A stretch of 64,000 nucleotides of DNA from Exiguobacterium antarcticum DSM 14480 (GCF_000685865.1 NZ_JMKS01000003.1:310001-374000), one strand, 5' to 3'. Counted from the stretch's first letter, positions 35,011 to 44,623 are shown. The notes: generated by a model from the sequence alone, not told the origin. A program made the numbers and translations.

Positions 35011-36813
35011 TCATTCTCCAAGTAACGCTTCGAATTCATCTAACACCCGCTCAAATTGGCGAAGAGCTGCTTCGACTGGGGCTTTTGTCGTCATATCGAC
35101 TCCAGCCGCTTTTAAGACCTCAATCGGATAATCACTTGACCCTGCTTTTAGGAAATTGTTGATGTAACGTTCAACAGCAGGCTGTCCTTCTTCTAGAATT
35201 TGTGATGTCAATGCGGCAGCGGCAGAGATGCCGGTCGCATATTGGTACACGTAATAGTTGTAGTAGAAATGCGGGATCCGCGCCCACTCTAAACCAATTT
35301 CTTCGTCTAGTACGATGCCATCACCAAAATATGTCTGATTGAGCGCATAATACGTTTTCGTCAAGAATTCTGGAGTCAATGCTTGTCCAAGACGTGCTGC
35401 TTCATGAATCTGATGTTCAAATTCAGCAAACATCGTCTGACGGAACAGCGTACCACGGAACGTTTCCAATTGGTTGTTCAATAGATAAAGTTTCTCATTT
35501 TTATCCGTAACACGTTTCAATAAATAATCATTTAAGAGTGCTTCATTTGTCGTAGAAGCCACTTCTGCCACGAAAATCGAGTAGTCTCCATACGCATATG
35601 GTTGGTTCTGACGTGTATAGTAACTATGAACGGAATGACCAAACTCATGTGCCAATGTAAACAAGTTGTTGACATTGTCTTGCCAGTTCATCAAGATGAA
35701 CGGTTGCGTATCGTAAGCTCCTGACGAGTATGCGCCACTCCGTTTACCACGTGTTTCACGTACATCGACCCATCGTTTCGCAAGGCCATCCTCTAGAATA
35801 TGCTTATATTCAGCGCCTAACGGGGCTAGACCGTCCACCATCAATTGTTTGGCTTCCTCATATGTGACCTTCATCTCGACTTCACTGACGAGTGGTGTAT
35901 ACATATCATAAACATGCAACTCATCCAGACCTAAAATCCGTTTCCGTAAGGCCACGTAACGATGCAGTAATGGCAAATGCTCATGGACCGCTTCGATCAA
36001 ACCATCATAAACTTGTTCAGGAATCGTATTTCCGTGTAACGCTGATTCGCGTGCTGTTTTGAAATGACGGACTTCTGCATAGAAGTTATCTTTTTTAATG
36101 GATCCTGCTAACGTCGAAGCCAAAGTATTCGTATACTGACCGTACGTACTATACATCGCTTTAAATGCCGCTTCACGGACGGAACGATCCTTCGACTCCA
36201 TGAACGTGATGAATCGCCCGTGTGTCAATTCTGTCTCTATTCCATCTTCTCCCTTGATTTTCGGGAACTTCATGTCAGCATTGTTGAGCATACCAAACGT
36301 CGTTCCTGATTGACCCAGTACTTCTCCCGCTTTTGCGAGAATCGCTTCTTCCGCTTCCGACAGGACATGCTCACGTTCTCGGTTCAGTTCGTCAAACGCA
36401 TGACGATAGAGCGCAAGATCAGGATTTTTGTCTAGATACGAAGCAATCGTTTCTTCCGGGACTTCTAACAACTCCGGTGTCATGAAGGCTAACGTGGCAC
36501 CGATTTGAGAAGCAAGTGTCCGAGCCCGATCATTCATCGCTTGATAAAAGCTATCCGCTGTATTCTCATCGTAACGCATGTGGGCGTATGTATAGAGCTT
36601 ATGCAGACGTCTTGAAATCTCATCTCGTAATTGTAACCCTTCGAACAAAATTGTATCTGTCTGTGCAAGACGTCCTTTGTACTCGACGAGTAACGGTAAC
36701 ATCGCTTTGACCGATTCAAAGTCCTCTTCCCATGCTTCGTTCGTTTCGTAAATGGATTCTAAGTTCCACGTTTCTTTGACATTGACATCACTTCGTGTTA
36801 ATACTTCTGCCAT
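35011..36813 (-). CDS. pepF: Oligoendopeptidase F
   Basis: This cytoplasmic M3B zinc peptidase has 600 residues and is of normal length. The zinc site is AHEFGHSVHSYYTR, with the third ligand Glu downstream in FVAEVASTTNEALLN. It degrades peptides of about 7-17 residues. The ATG at 36813 follows AAGGAGTGATTAAA; a GTG three codons upstream overlaps the ribosome-binding site. It starts 5 nt after the coiA stop and is cotranscribed with it, as in B. subtilis coiA-pepF (yjbF-yjbG). Confidence 0.95.
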   Translation of the reverse strand: MAEVLTRSDVNVKETWNLESIYETNEAWEEDFESVKAMLPLLVEYKGRLAQTDTILFEGLQLRDEISRRLHKLYTYAHMRYDENTADSFYQAMNDRARTLASQIGATLAFMTPELLEVPEETIASYLDKNPDLALYRHAFDELNREREHVLSEAEEAILAKAGEVLGQSGTTFGMLNNADMKFPKIKGEDGIETELTHGRFITFMESKDRSVREAAFKAMYSTYGQYTNTLASTLAGSIKKDNFYAEVRHFKTARESALHGNTIPEQVYDGLIEAVHEHLPLLHRYVALRKRILGLDELHVYDMYTPLVSEVEMKVTYEEAKQLMVDGLAPLGAEYKHILEDGLAKRWVDVRETRGKRSGAYSSGAYDTQPFILMNWQDNVNNLFTLAHEFGHSVHSYYTRQNQPYAYGDYSIFVAEVASTTNEALLNDYLLKRVTDKNEKLYLLNNQLETFRGTLFRQTMFAEFEHQIHEAARLGQALTPEFLTKTYYALNQTYFGDGIVLDEEIGLEWARIPHFYYNYYVYQYATGISAAAALTSQILEEGQPAVERYINNFLKAGSSDYPIEVLKAAGVDMTTKAPVEAALRQFERVLDEFEALLGE

Positions 36814-36818
36814 TTTAA

Positions 36819-37886
36819 TCACTCCTTTACTTCATTTATACCTGTTTCCCTTTCGACAAACAAACGAAGCGCACCTGCTAACTTTTGATCTTCTGCCAAA
36901 CGAACCGCCAAATCAGAAGGACGATCTTCTAAAGCTTCCGGAAGACAAAGGTGAATATATCGTAAGCTGACTGTCCACTCCTGAACAAGACGCTTCAATC
37001 GATTCTTGTCAGATCGAATGCGGCATACATGAAAGCAGTTTTCCAGAAAAAGAGTCAGTCGCTCGGTTGAATAGTGTCCGTTCAAATGAACGTAGGCGGC
37101 AATCTGAAGCTCAAACGGATGTACTTGGAGTGACGTCAAGGAAGACAAAGGTAAAAAGCAGTAGGACGGTAACGTAGAGACACAAAGATGTGCGCGATAC
37201 ATGGGAAGATGCAGAAAGGAACGAGGAAACGAAGAAAAAAAGGGACGCATCCGATAATTTTTGATCAACGTAGACCATAATCGTTCCGGGAACTTGCGGG
37301 GAGGAACATGTGGTGTTAAAAATTGTTGGCAGGTTAAAGGCACTTGTTGACAGAGTACGACTCGTCTGGAAAATGGTAGCGGATTCGTATACCGGACAAT
37401 CCGTCCCTTCTCGATTACGTCCATGTAACCATGGACTGCAAAGGCTTCTTTCATCCATCCGTCTAGCTTAAGGAATGGCCCTTCCTTCTCACGAAAACCA
37501 ATCCACCGGACTTCATATCCGTTGTCTGAATCAATCATCAACCTTCTTATCCATTCATCGCCTGTCATCTTCGAACGTTGGATTTCAATTCCAATCGCAC
37601 CCGGCTGTAATAACAAATCAAATCGGCGTCGCCCGCGAATCGCTTCCAGTTCGACATCAAAATCCAGTTGTTCAAAATAACTCGCCAACCGTTTTTTCCA
37701 AGCGGCATGTTCGGACGACTCTCCTGTACATGCGGTCAAGTGGACAAAATGAAGCCGTTTATTCCCTTGCCGCACACGAAGTCGTGTCCGGCAATAAGGG
37801 CAAAACAGCTTTTTTGTCACTAACGTGTCCATCGTCTCCAGTTGACTATTGATACGGTTTCCTTGCTCATCGATTGCTTCAAACAT
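36819..37886 (-). CDS. coiA: Competence protein CoiA-like
   Basis: The protein has 355 residues. An N-terminal zinc-ribbon-like pair (FCPYCRTRLRVRQGNKRLHF) is followed by a nuclease-like core with RFDLLLQPGAIGIEIQRSKM, where the acidic residues and QxxK fit a restriction-endonuclease-type fold. The C-terminal half is helical, with few features. CoiA promotes recombination during transformation in streptococci and bacilli. The GGGAGG site supports the ATG at 37886 (MFEAIDEQG) over a GTG six codons earlier. Other competence genes are not in the window apart from mecA. Confidence 0.88.
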   Translation of the reverse strand: MFEAIDEQGNRINSQLETMDTLVTKKLFCPYCRTRLRVRQGNKRLHFVHLTACTGESSEHAAWKKRLASYFEQLDFDVELEAIRGRRRFDLLLQPGAIGIEIQRSKMTGDEWIRRLMIDSDNGYEVRWIGFREKEGPFLKLDGWMKEAFAVHGYMDVIEKGRIVRYTNPLPFSRRVVLCQQVPLTCQQFLTPHVPPRKFPERLWSTLIKNYRMRPFFSSFPRSFLHLPMYRAHLCVSTLPSYCFLPLSSLTSLQVHPFELQIAAYVHLNGHYSTERLTLFLENCFHVCRIRSDKNRLKRLVQEWTVSLRYIHLCLPEALEDRPSDLAVRLAEDQKLAGALRLFVERETGINEVKE

Positions 37887-37913
37887 CTTTAGCCTCCCGA
37901 TCACCTAAATCAT

Positions 37914-39425
37914 TCAGAGTAACGGTGAAAATAAACGAGAAATCGATTCAATCAAACGTTGGCGAAAACTTCGTCGCATAAAGACGTTGCGTTCGACCTG
38001 AGTCGAGTTCGAAAAATCTTCATAAAAATCACGCGTGAGTTCATGAACGGAGTTTGTACCGTATAAAAAGGCATTTACTTCAAAGTTCAGGTGAAAACTT
38101 CTTAAGTCCATGTTAGCTGTCCCAATCGTCGCAATCGCATCATCGACGACGATGACTTTCGAATGCATGAATCCTTTATTGTATTCATAGATTTTCACAC
38201 CCGCTAACAAAAGGTCGTCAAAATAAGAACGGCTCGCATAAAAAACGATTTTATGATCAGGAAAACTTGGTAAAAGAATTCGAACATCGATACCAGACAT
38301 CGCCGCTGTTTTTAACGCCGTCACCAAGTCTTCATCCGGAATCAAATAGGGCGAAGCGATATAGACAGAGTGCCTTGCTTCCGTAATCAATCCAAAATAT
38401 AATGATTTCATCGTTTCATGGGGTTCATCCGGTCCACTCGCGATGATTTGTACGCCTCCTGTTGCCTCCTCCATCACTTCAAGTGGTTTCATATAGTATG
38501 GGGTAAACAAACGTTCCCCGGTCATGTAGTACCAATCCTGAAGGAAAATCAACTGTAGTTCTGATACGGCTTCTCCCCGAACAATCAGATGGGTATCGCG
38601 CCAAAAACCAAATGCTTTATCTTTTCCCATGTATTCATCACCTACGTTTATCCCACCTGTAAAGGCGACCGTTCCGTCAATGACCACGATTTTTCGATGG
38701 TTCCGATAATTGGATTTACTTGAGATGAAGGGTAAAACGACCGGGAAAAATGCATGCACCTCGATTCCTGCGTCTTTCATCTTTTTGAAATACGCTTTAT
38801 CCGTCGAAAAACAACCTACTGCATCATACAAAAATCGAACTTCTACTCCAGCTTGGACACGCTCAATCAACGCCGCCTGTAATTCAAGCGCCAATTCATC
38901 ATCTCGGACAATATAATATTCCAAATGAATATGGTGTTCTGCCTGACGAATTTCTGCCAACAGTAAAGGAAACTTTTCTTGACCGTTCGTCAGTACCTTC
39001 GTATGGGTATTATACGAAATTGGTAGTCGGCTGATCGAATCGATAAGTTTCACAACTTTTGCATAATGACCGTGTTTGAACACTGGATTGTGTACACCAT
39101 GATCAAATTGGGTACGATACTTAATGTAAGACTCTTCATCGAGCATCGCTTTCAGACGAAACATTCTTTTTCGTCTATAATTTTGACCAAAGGTGAAATA
39201 CACGAACACACCTACGACGGGGAGTGCCATCATGACAAGCGCCCAGACAAGGGTGCGTTCTGGATTTCGATTTTCAAGTAAAATGATGACGAAGACACTC
39301 AGAACGACCAGAATGATGACAAGGGATAACCACCCCACCATGTAGACACTCCAGTAATAAGAAAGAAACCCGATCAGACTGACCGTTAATAGTAACGTCA
39401 TAAGTAATTGGACACGCCGTAACAT
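37914..39425 (-). CDS. cls: Cardiolipin synthase
   Basis: This membrane-bound phospholipase-D-family enzyme joins two phosphatidylglycerols. It has 503 residues, with two N-terminal transmembrane helices (about residues 6-26 and 30-50) and a third hydrophobic stretch near 65-80. Two HKD motifs are present: HRKIVVIDGTVAFTGG and HSKVIVVDDAIATIGTANMD. AAGGAGGGG precedes the ATG. It is divergent from the SDR gene, with only 58 nt between them. It lies near pepF-coiA, and its separation from coiA is 27 nt, so readthrough is possible. Confidence 0.95.
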   Translation of the reverse strand: MLRRVQLLMTLLLTVSLIGFLSYYWSVYMVGWLSLVIILVVLSVFVIILLENRNPERTLVWALVMMALPVVGVFVYFTFGQNYRRKRMFRLKAMLDEESYIKYRTQFDHGVHNPVFKHGHYAKVVKLIDSISRLPISYNTHTKVLTNGQEKFPLLLAEIRQAEHHIHLEYYIVRDDELALELQAALIERVQAGVEVRFLYDAVGCFSTDKAYFKKMKDAGIEVHAFFPVVLPFISSKSNYRNHRKIVVIDGTVAFTGGINVGDEYMGKDKAFGFWRDTHLIVRGEAVSELQLIFLQDWYYMTGERLFTPYYMKPLEVMEEATGGVQIIASGPDEPHETMKSLYFGLITEARHSVYIASPYLIPDEDLVTALKTAAMSGIDVRILLPSFPDHKIVFYASRSYFDDLLLAGVKIYEYNKGFMHSKVIVVDDAIATIGTANMDLRSFHLNFEVNAFLYGTNSVHELTRDFYEDFSNSTQVERNVFMRRSFRQRLIESISRLFSPLL

Positions 39426-39483
39426 GATATCCCCTCCTTTGATTTAATCTTGTATACACTTTATGTAGAAGGGACGATTCAAA

Positions 39484-40206
39484 ATGAAAACGTATCTAGT
39501 GACTGGTGCAACAAGTGGTATTGGTGAAGCGACAGCCTTACAACTGATTCAAGAAGGACATACGGTCCTTGCTATCGGACGAAATGAAACAAAAGGACAT
39601 GAGTTAGAAACAAACGGACAAGGACGACTTTTCTTTTTCCAAGTGGACTTGGCAGTTCCTTCTGAAATCGAACGGTTTTTTGAAACGACAAAAGAAGATT
39701 TCCCTACGATTGACGGAATCTTCAACAATGCTGGTACATTCGGAAAACCGGTCGCACCGGAACGTGTGACCGATCAACAAACAGAAGTCTTTCAAGTCAA
39801 TTATCATGCGCCGGAACAAATCATTCAACATGCCGTGAAACGACTGAGTCGGGGTGCCTCGATCGTCAATAATAGTGCGATTGTCGGACACGTCAAATTT
39901 CCGGCGATGCTCTTACCTTATGCTTCCTCTAAAAGTGCCCTTTTAACCCTTACGAAAACGTACGCGGCTCGGTTTCATGGAAAGTATCGATTTAATGCCA
40001 TTTGTCCGGGTCCTGTCGATACGAAGCTAAGCCATTCCCTTTATGGCGGAAAAGAGAAGTTTGACCTAGCGATGAAACATCATTTGCGTGGACATGCTGC
40101 TCATCCATCAGAAATTGCTGAAGTGGTCTGTTTTCTATTGTCGGACAAGGCCAGTTATATTAACGGACAAACATTAATCGTTGATGGTGGTTATACGTTA
40201 ACTTAA
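39484..40206 (+). CDS. Short-chain dehydrogenase/reductase
   Basis: This is a classical SDR of 240 residues. It has the Rossmann motif TGATSGIGEATALQL, NNAGTFG, the catalytic YASSK (Tyr near residue 147), and CPGPVDTKLSHS. The C-terminal INGQTLIVDGGY resembles FabG-like enzymes. The substrate is unknown and the neighbours give no hint. The ribosome-binding site is GAAGGGA, and a terminator shared with mecA follows. Confidence 0.88.
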   Translation: MKTYLVTGATSGIGEATALQLIQEGHTVLAIGRNETKGHELETNGQGRLFFFQVDLAVPSEIERFFETTKEDFPTIDGIFNNAGTFGKPVAPERVTDQQTEVFQVNYHAPEQIIQHAVKRLSRGASIVNNSAIVGHVKFPAMLLPYASSKSALLTLTKTYAARFHGKYRFNAICPGPVDTKLSHSLYGGKEKFDLAMKHHLRGHAAHPSEIAEVVCFLLSDKASYINGQTLIVDGGYTLT

Positions 40207-40216
40207 TACGACAGAA

Positions 40217-40257
40217 GAAAGGACTGCTTGCTGACGAATCAGAGCAGTCCTTTTTTC
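40217..40257. terminator. Terminator between the SDR gene and mecA
   Basis: AAGGACTGCT / AGCAGTCCTT has a 14-nt loop and is followed by T on the plus strand. Confidence 0.85.
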
Positions 40258-40271
40258 GTTGTGTGCTGTTG

Positions 40272-40898
40272 TCAGTTCGGAAACTGTTTGCGGATGAACG
40301 TAAAGACATCGTTCGCTACAATCAATTTTCCATATTCCGCTACCGGATGGATCATCTGTTCACTAAAGTTCAAGTACTCTGCAATCAAACTCATCACATT
40401 TTCCTGCTCTTCCACTTCTGTTTCTTCTTTAAAGTGAAGGTGAAGCAGGTACAGTCCATCTTTTTGATAAAGGGACGTACTGAGTTCTTCGAAGATAGGT
40501 GCTTCTGCATATTGGCTAAGGGCAATGATATGCTCGAAATCGGTTGTTTCAAATAAGACGTCTTGACTGAGTTCTGTTTCTTTCTCTTCCGCATCAGACA
40601 TCGCGGAACGGAGTAAGGAATCCAGCTCCTCTTCATCAACTTGTTCACCGTCAACCGACGTTTTCGCGATTGTAACGGTTACTTCCAAACCTTTTTCAAA
40701 TGCCTGTACTTGTATCCATAGTGGACCTTCGAAGGAGATGGACTCTTTTTCATTCGCTTCATCCATCATCTGCCAGAATAACTGTTCTCCACGCTCACGG
40801 TTGTACCAAATCTCGTCCCGGGCAAAGCCGCGGCGTTCGATATCCGTGTACGTAATGAAGAACTTGACTGTGTTGTCATTGACGCGTTCGATTTTCAA
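40272..40898 (-). CDS. mecA: Adaptor protein MecA
   Basis: This 208-residue adaptor targets substrates such as ComK to ClpCP. The N-terminal substrate-binding domain starts KIERVNDNTVKFFITYTDIE and contains RRGFARDEIWYNRERGEQLF; a charged linker and the ClpC-binding C-terminal domain follow. The best start is TTG at 40898: AAAGGAG lies 8 nt upstream, and the resulting MKIERVND matches the family start. A GTG at 40907 lies inside the ribosome-binding site. TTG may keep expression low. Confidence 0.93.
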   Translation of the reverse strand: MKIERVNDNTVKFFITYTDIERRGFARDEIWYNRERGEQLFWQMMDEANEKESISFEGPLWIQVQAFEKGLEVTVTIAKTSVDGEQVDEEELDSLLRSAMSDAEEKETELSQDVLFETTDFEHIIALSQYAEAPIFEELSTSLYQKDGLYLLHLHFKEETEVEEQENVMSLIAEYLNFSEQMIHPVAEYGKLIVANDVFTFIRKQFPN

Positions 40899-41028
40899 TA
40901 TGTCCACTCCTTTCCTCTCGCTCTTATATATAGTATACGAACGAGCACTTCACATAGATTCAAAAGAATCACTAAAACATATAGGGTATATTCCTTTGTT
41001 ATCTTTATTTTAACCTTTTTAGGCGGTA

Positions 41029-41063
41029 ACAAAAAGCACACTGCTCAGAAAGCAGCGTGCTCG
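41029..41063 (-). terminator. Terminator of spx
   Basis: On the minus strand AGCACGCTGCT / AGCAGTGTGCT (one mismatch) has a 5-nt loop and is followed by five T. Confidence 0.8.
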
Positions 41064-41070
41064 TTACAAA

Positions 41071-41469
41071 TTACTCATTGACAAGGCGCTGCGCTTCCAG
41101 TAATTGGAAGGTGCGGACTTTTCGTGGTAAAAAGCGGCGAATCTCATCCTCATTGTATCCAACTTGAAGACGCTTTTCGTCGATTAGAATCGGACGGCGT
41201 AACAAACCTGGATATTCTTGAATTAAATCATACAAGTGTTGTAACGATAAGTTTTCTACCGATACATCTAATTTTGAAAAGACTTTTGAACGGGTCGAGA
41301 TAATTTCATCTGTTCCGTCCTCAGTCATACGAAGGATCTGTTTGATTTCATCAAGCGATAATGGTTCTGAGAAAATATTACGTTCCACAAATGGGATTTC
41401 ATGTTCTTCAAGCCACGCGCGCGCTTTACGACAAGAAGTACAGCTTGGTGAAGTATAGAGTGTTACCAT
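41071..41469 (-). CDS. spx: Global stress regulator Spx
   Basis: This ArsC-like protein binds the alpha subunit of RNA polymerase and redirects transcription during thiol stress. It has 132 residues. The redox switch C10-T-S-C13 ([10 protein letters not shown]) is intact. [20 protein letters not shown] and the C-terminal recognition tail [12 protein letters not shown] are also present. It is controlled by ClpXP with the SpxH adaptor, whose gene lies 6 kb away. The order spx-mecA matches B. subtilis spxA-yjbE-mecA without yjbE. Confidence 0.96.
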   Translation of the reverse strand: MVTLYTSPSCTSCRKARAWLEEHEIPFVERNIFSEPLSLDEIKQILRMTEDGTDEIISTRSKVFSKLDVSVENLSLQHLYDLIQEYPGLLRRPILIDEKRLQVGYNEDEIRRFLPRKVRTFQLLEAQRLVNE

Positions 41470-41609
41470 TGAAAAACATCCTCCCCCTGATTTACATCCA
41501 GTATCCTGTGACGAACACAGGAGCTGATGATTCTATTACTTGATTGTTTACATTGATTTTTACTTGAAACCCAATATGTTTTGAGATGAAAGAACTTTTC
41601 GTAAAAAAA

Positions 41610-41640
41610 CTTGCTGGAGCCACCAGGTGGCTTCAGCAAG
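41610..41640 (-). terminator. Terminator of the 45-residue gene
   Basis: CTTGCTGAAGCCAC / GTGGCTCCAGCAAG on the minus strand is a 14-bp stem with one mismatch and a 3-nt loop, followed by seven T. The gene's last codons lie in the stem. Confidence 0.85.
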
Positions 41641-41770
41641 CTGGCGTGTGATCAAAGGGTTGAGAAATCGTCTCTTTTGCTTTCGGGAGTTTAATTTCTT
41701 TTAATTTCTTTTCAAAAATATCCCGCAAAAGGCGCTTTTTCAACTTTTTCTTTTTATCACGTTCTTTCAT
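41633..41770 (-). CDS. Small basic protein, 45 residues
   Basis: This short open frame begins MKERDKKKKLKKRLLRDIFE and ends with the single cysteine. About a third of the residues are Lys or Arg and the middle is an amphipathic helix, so it could bind RNA, DNA or membranes. The family is not recognised. Evidence for a real gene: GAGGTG 6 nt before the ATG, an extended -10 element (TGG-TATACT, minus strand, at 41845-41853) upstream, and a strong terminator overlapping its 3' end. Confidence 0.65.
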   Translation of the reverse strand: MKERDKKKKLKKRLLRDIFEKKLKEIKLPKAKETISQPFDHTPAC

Positions 41771-41844
41771 ATCCGACACCTCACTCGGTCCGAAAAAAGA
41801 ACAGTTAACCAACGAAAGCTAAATTATCATCTTCTACATTAATT

Positions 41845-41853
41845 AGTATACCA
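41845..41853 (-). promoter_or_regulatory. Extended -10 promoter of the 45-residue gene
   Basis: On the minus strand TGG-TATACT lies about 75 nt upstream of the ATG. No good -35 box was found. Confidence 0.4.
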
Positions 41854-41992
41854 CGTTTAGCTAATTTCTATTCCTACTTGAAGCAATTAATTATGTGAGA
41901 TTGTCGATTTCCATTATGTAAATAGTTGCAATTACTTGCAATATCACGTAGAGTGTATAGAAATACTTACTCGTGAAAGGAGTTATTTCCTC

Positions 41993-42526
41993 ATGTCAGT
42001 TACACTCGTTACGATCATCGAACATCCGATTGCCCAAAAATATTTAGAGCGGTCTGGATTAAATCATGCAATCTCCGTTGCAGAACGCGCCCTGATGCTT
42101 GCCACGCAACGTGGTTTAGACGCAGATACCGCTACGAAGGCTGCACTTCTTCATGACATCGGGCATTACGAATGGTATACAGACGGCACATGGAACTACG
42201 ATTTGTATCGCCAAAATGATATCCATGCCATCAAAGGAGCAGAACGGGCTCACAAACTATTGATTCGCCTTGGAGAAGAACCAGAACGGGCAAAAGAAAT
42301 TGCTCTTGCTGTCCTCTTACACACGGATTCATACTTGCCGCCCGGTACCATCAATCGGACCCCCTTGCAACAACTCGTCCATGAGGCAGATACGCTCGAA
42401 GAACAACCTGGTGGTCTTCATCATTACGAAAAAATTTCGTTTGAAGATGCTGTAACACGCCTTCGTGCTCTTGACTCCGTCGTTCATCGATTCAACAACC
42501 TTCCACGAATCGCTTCCGAAAATTAA
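41993..42526 (+). CDS. HD domain hydrolase
   Basis: This 177-residue metal-dependent phosphohydrolase has LNHAISVAERALML, LLHDIGHYEW (the HD pair) and LLHTDSYLPPG as a later metal ligand. Its similarity is to small HD proteins such as YqeK or RelA-like hydrolases, but the substrate cannot be called. The frame opens at 41936, but AAAGGAG at 10 nt supports the ATG at 41993. A possible promoter is TTGCAA then TAGAAA just upstream. It converges with the opp operon. Confidence 0.8.
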   Translation: MSVTLVTIIEHPIAQKYLERSGLNHAISVAERALMLATQRGLDADTATKAALLHDIGHYEWYTDGTWNYDLYRQNDIHAIKGAERAHKLLIRLGEEPERAKEIALAVLLHTDSYLPPGTINRTPLQQLVHEADTLEEQPGGLHHYEKISFEDAVTRLRALDSVVHRFNNLPRIASEN

Positions 42527-42562
42527 AAAAAGGCATTCCCGAATATTCAGGAATGCCTTTTG
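42525..42562. terminator. Bidirectional terminator between the HD gene and oppF
   Basis: AAAAGGCATTCC / GGAATGCCTTTT has an inner palindrome GAATATTC, so the hairpin can extend almost fully. There is an A-run on one side and a T-run on the other. Confidence 0.9.
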
Positions 42563-42569
42563 ATTTGGC

Positions 42570-43523
42570 TTAAACGAGTTGTGCTTGATAGGCTTCGAGT
42601 TCAGCATCCGTCATCGAGACAAAATGACCAGGCTCGATTTCGCGTAGTGGTGGGATACTCGAGTCTTCACTCGACTTCCCGACCGCTCCACCTGTTGGGC
42701 GGTCATAGATGATCCGCTTACGTGTCCGCTCATGCTCCGGATCCGGAAGTGGAATCGCTGATAGAAGCGATTTCGTGTAGGCATGCATCGGATTTTCATA
42801 AAGACGATCCGCATCACATAACTCTACAAGGTGACCCTGATACATAACGCCAATCCGGTCTGAGATATATTTGACCATCGATAAATCGTGGGCAATGAAG
42901 AGATACGTCAGACTACGATCACGTTGAAGCTGTTTCATCAAGTTGACGACCTGAGCTTGAATCGATACATCAAGTGCAGAAATCGGCTCATCGGCAATGA
43001 TGAAATCCGGTTCGACTGCTAACGCACGGGCAATCCCAATCCGTTGACGTTGACCACCCGAAAATTCATGGGGATAACGGCTGGCGTGTTCTTTTGTCAG
43101 ACCAACAGTTTCAAGTAAATCGTACACACGGTTGTTCCGCTCATCTTTTGATGTAGCGAGACCATGGATATCGATTCCTTCCGCAATGATGTCTCCGACT
43201 GTCATCCGTGGATTCAACGACGCATACGGATCTTGGAAGATCATCTGCATCGAACGGTTGAATTTTAATTTTTCTTTACGTGATTTTTTAGCGTGGACAT
43301 TTTCACCTTTGAAAAGAACTTCTCCGTCTGTCGCATCGTACAAACCGATGATTGAACGTCCTGTCGTCGACTTCCCACAACCGGACTCTCCAACAAGACC
43401 AAGTACTTCTCCTTCATAGATGTCAAACGATAATCCGTCGACAGCTTTGACGACACGACCGCGCCCGATGTTAAAGTGTTGTTTTAAGTTTTTTACTTCA
43501 AGTAATTTACTACGTTTCTCCAT
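42570..43523 (-). CDS. oppF: Oligopeptide ABC transporter ATP-binding protein
   Basis: The protein has 317 residues. Walker A is GESGCGKST, the ABC signature is FSGGQRQRIGIARAL, and Walker B is FIIADEP. The C-terminal oligopeptide-type extension is VGKSSEDSSIPPLREIEPGH, without an obvious iron-sulfur cysteine set. It powers peptide uptake together with OppD. The start overlaps the oppD stop (TAATG). It is the last gene of oppB-C-D-F. Confidence 0.95.
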   Translation of the reverse strand: MEKRSKLLEVKNLKQHFNIGRGRVVKAVDGLSFDIYEGEVLGLVGESGCGKSTTGRSIIGLYDATDGEVLFKGENVHAKKSRKEKLKFNRSMQMIFQDPYASLNPRMTVGDIIAEGIDIHGLATSKDERNNRVYDLLETVGLTKEHASRYPHEFSGGQRQRIGIARALAVEPDFIIADEPISALDVSIQAQVVNLMKQLQRDRSLTYLFIAHDLSMVKYISDRIGVMYQGHLVELCDADRLYENPMHAYTKSLLSAIPLPDPEHERTRKRIIYDRPTGGAVGKSSEDSSIPPLREIEPGHFVSMTDAELEAYQAQLV

Positions 43524-44596
43524 TACTTTAGACCGCCTTTCAGAAGCGATTTCGCGAATGTGCTATCGGGACGATACTTCAGCGCAAGATCGCGGATGGC
43601 TACCGGTGGTTCTACATAAGGTGCTTGTGGGTGTAACAACCACGTTGCCGCTTCATGTGTGTCAGTGATCGGGAAGAACGGAGGTTCTTTCTCGAAATCA
43701 ATCTTCATCGCATACTGGTTACGTGGTGCAAAGGCATCACCGACCGGTGGATGAAGTAAGTTTGGTGGTGTTCCCGGAATCGCTGGCAAGTCTTGCGAGC
43801 GATCGTCAGACGGACGAGGCATCGAACCAAGTAAGCCCCATGTGTACGGATGACGTGGCTCATAGAAGATCTCATCGACCGTTCCTTTTTCAATCAATTT
43901 TCCGGCATACATAACGGCTACACGGTCTGCCATGTTCGCCACGACACCAAGATCGTGTGTGATGAAGATGATGGCTGTACCCGTTTTTTGTTGGATGTCT
44001 TTTAACAATTCAAGAATCTGTGCTTGAATCGTTACATCCAGTGCTGTTGTTGGCTCATCGGCAATCAAGACCTTCGGATTACATGCTAACGCGATCGCGA
44101 TTACGATCCGTTGACGCATACCACCTGATAGTTGGTGCGGATATTGTTTAAGGCGCGCTTCCGGATTCGGAATCCCGACGAGTGTCAATAACTCAAGTGT
44201 CCGTTTTTTTGCATCATCACCTGTCAAACCTTGGTGACGCTTCAATCCTTCAGCAATTTGTTTGTAGATTGTCATCGTCGGGTTGAGTGATGTCATCGGA
44301 TCTTGGAAAATCATCGCGATATCACGCCCACGTACTTTTTGCATTTCTTTGTCCGATAACTTAACCAAGTCACGGCCTTCAAACATGATTTCACCTTTCG
44401 TGATCTCACCAGGAGGATTCGGAATCAAACGCATGATTGCTTTTGACGTAACCGATTTACCAGAACCTGATTCACCTACGATGGCAAGTGTTTCGCCCTT
44501 CTTTAAATCAAACGATACGCCACGGACGGCTTGAACCGTCCCAGCATACGTATGGAAAGCGACGGTCAAGTCGCGTACTGATAAAATAGTTTCCAT
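43523..44596 (-). CDS. oppD: Oligopeptide ABC transporter ATP-binding protein
   Basis: The protein has 357 residues, with GESGSGKSVTSKAIMRL (Walker A), LSGGMRQRIVIAIAL (signature), VLIADEPTTALD (Walker B) and the oligopeptide/dipeptide C-terminal domain (YTWGLLGSMPRPSD). It pairs with OppF to form the ATPase dimer. It lies 27 nt after oppC; GAGGAG-type ribosome-binding sites are visible. Confidence 0.96.
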   Translation of the reverse strand: METILSVRDLTVAFHTYAGTVQAVRGVSFDLKKGETLAIVGESGSGKSVTSKAIMRLIPNPPGEITKGEIMFEGRDLVKLSDKEMQKVRGRDIAMIFQDPMTSLNPTMTIYKQIAEGLKRHQGLTGDDAKKRTLELLTLVGIPNPEARLKQYPHQLSGGMRQRIVIAIALACNPKVLIADEPTTALDVTIQAQILELLKDIQQKTGTAIIFITHDLGVVANMADRVAVMYAGKLIEKGTVDEIFYEPRHPYTWGLLGSMPRPSDDRSQDLPAIPGTPPNLLHPPVGDAFAPRNQYAMKIDFEKEPPFFPITDTHEAATWLLHPQAPYVEPPVAIRDLALKYRPDSTFAKSLLKGGLK

Positions 44597-44623
44597 TGTG
44601 GATGAACTCCTCTCTTATTTCCG

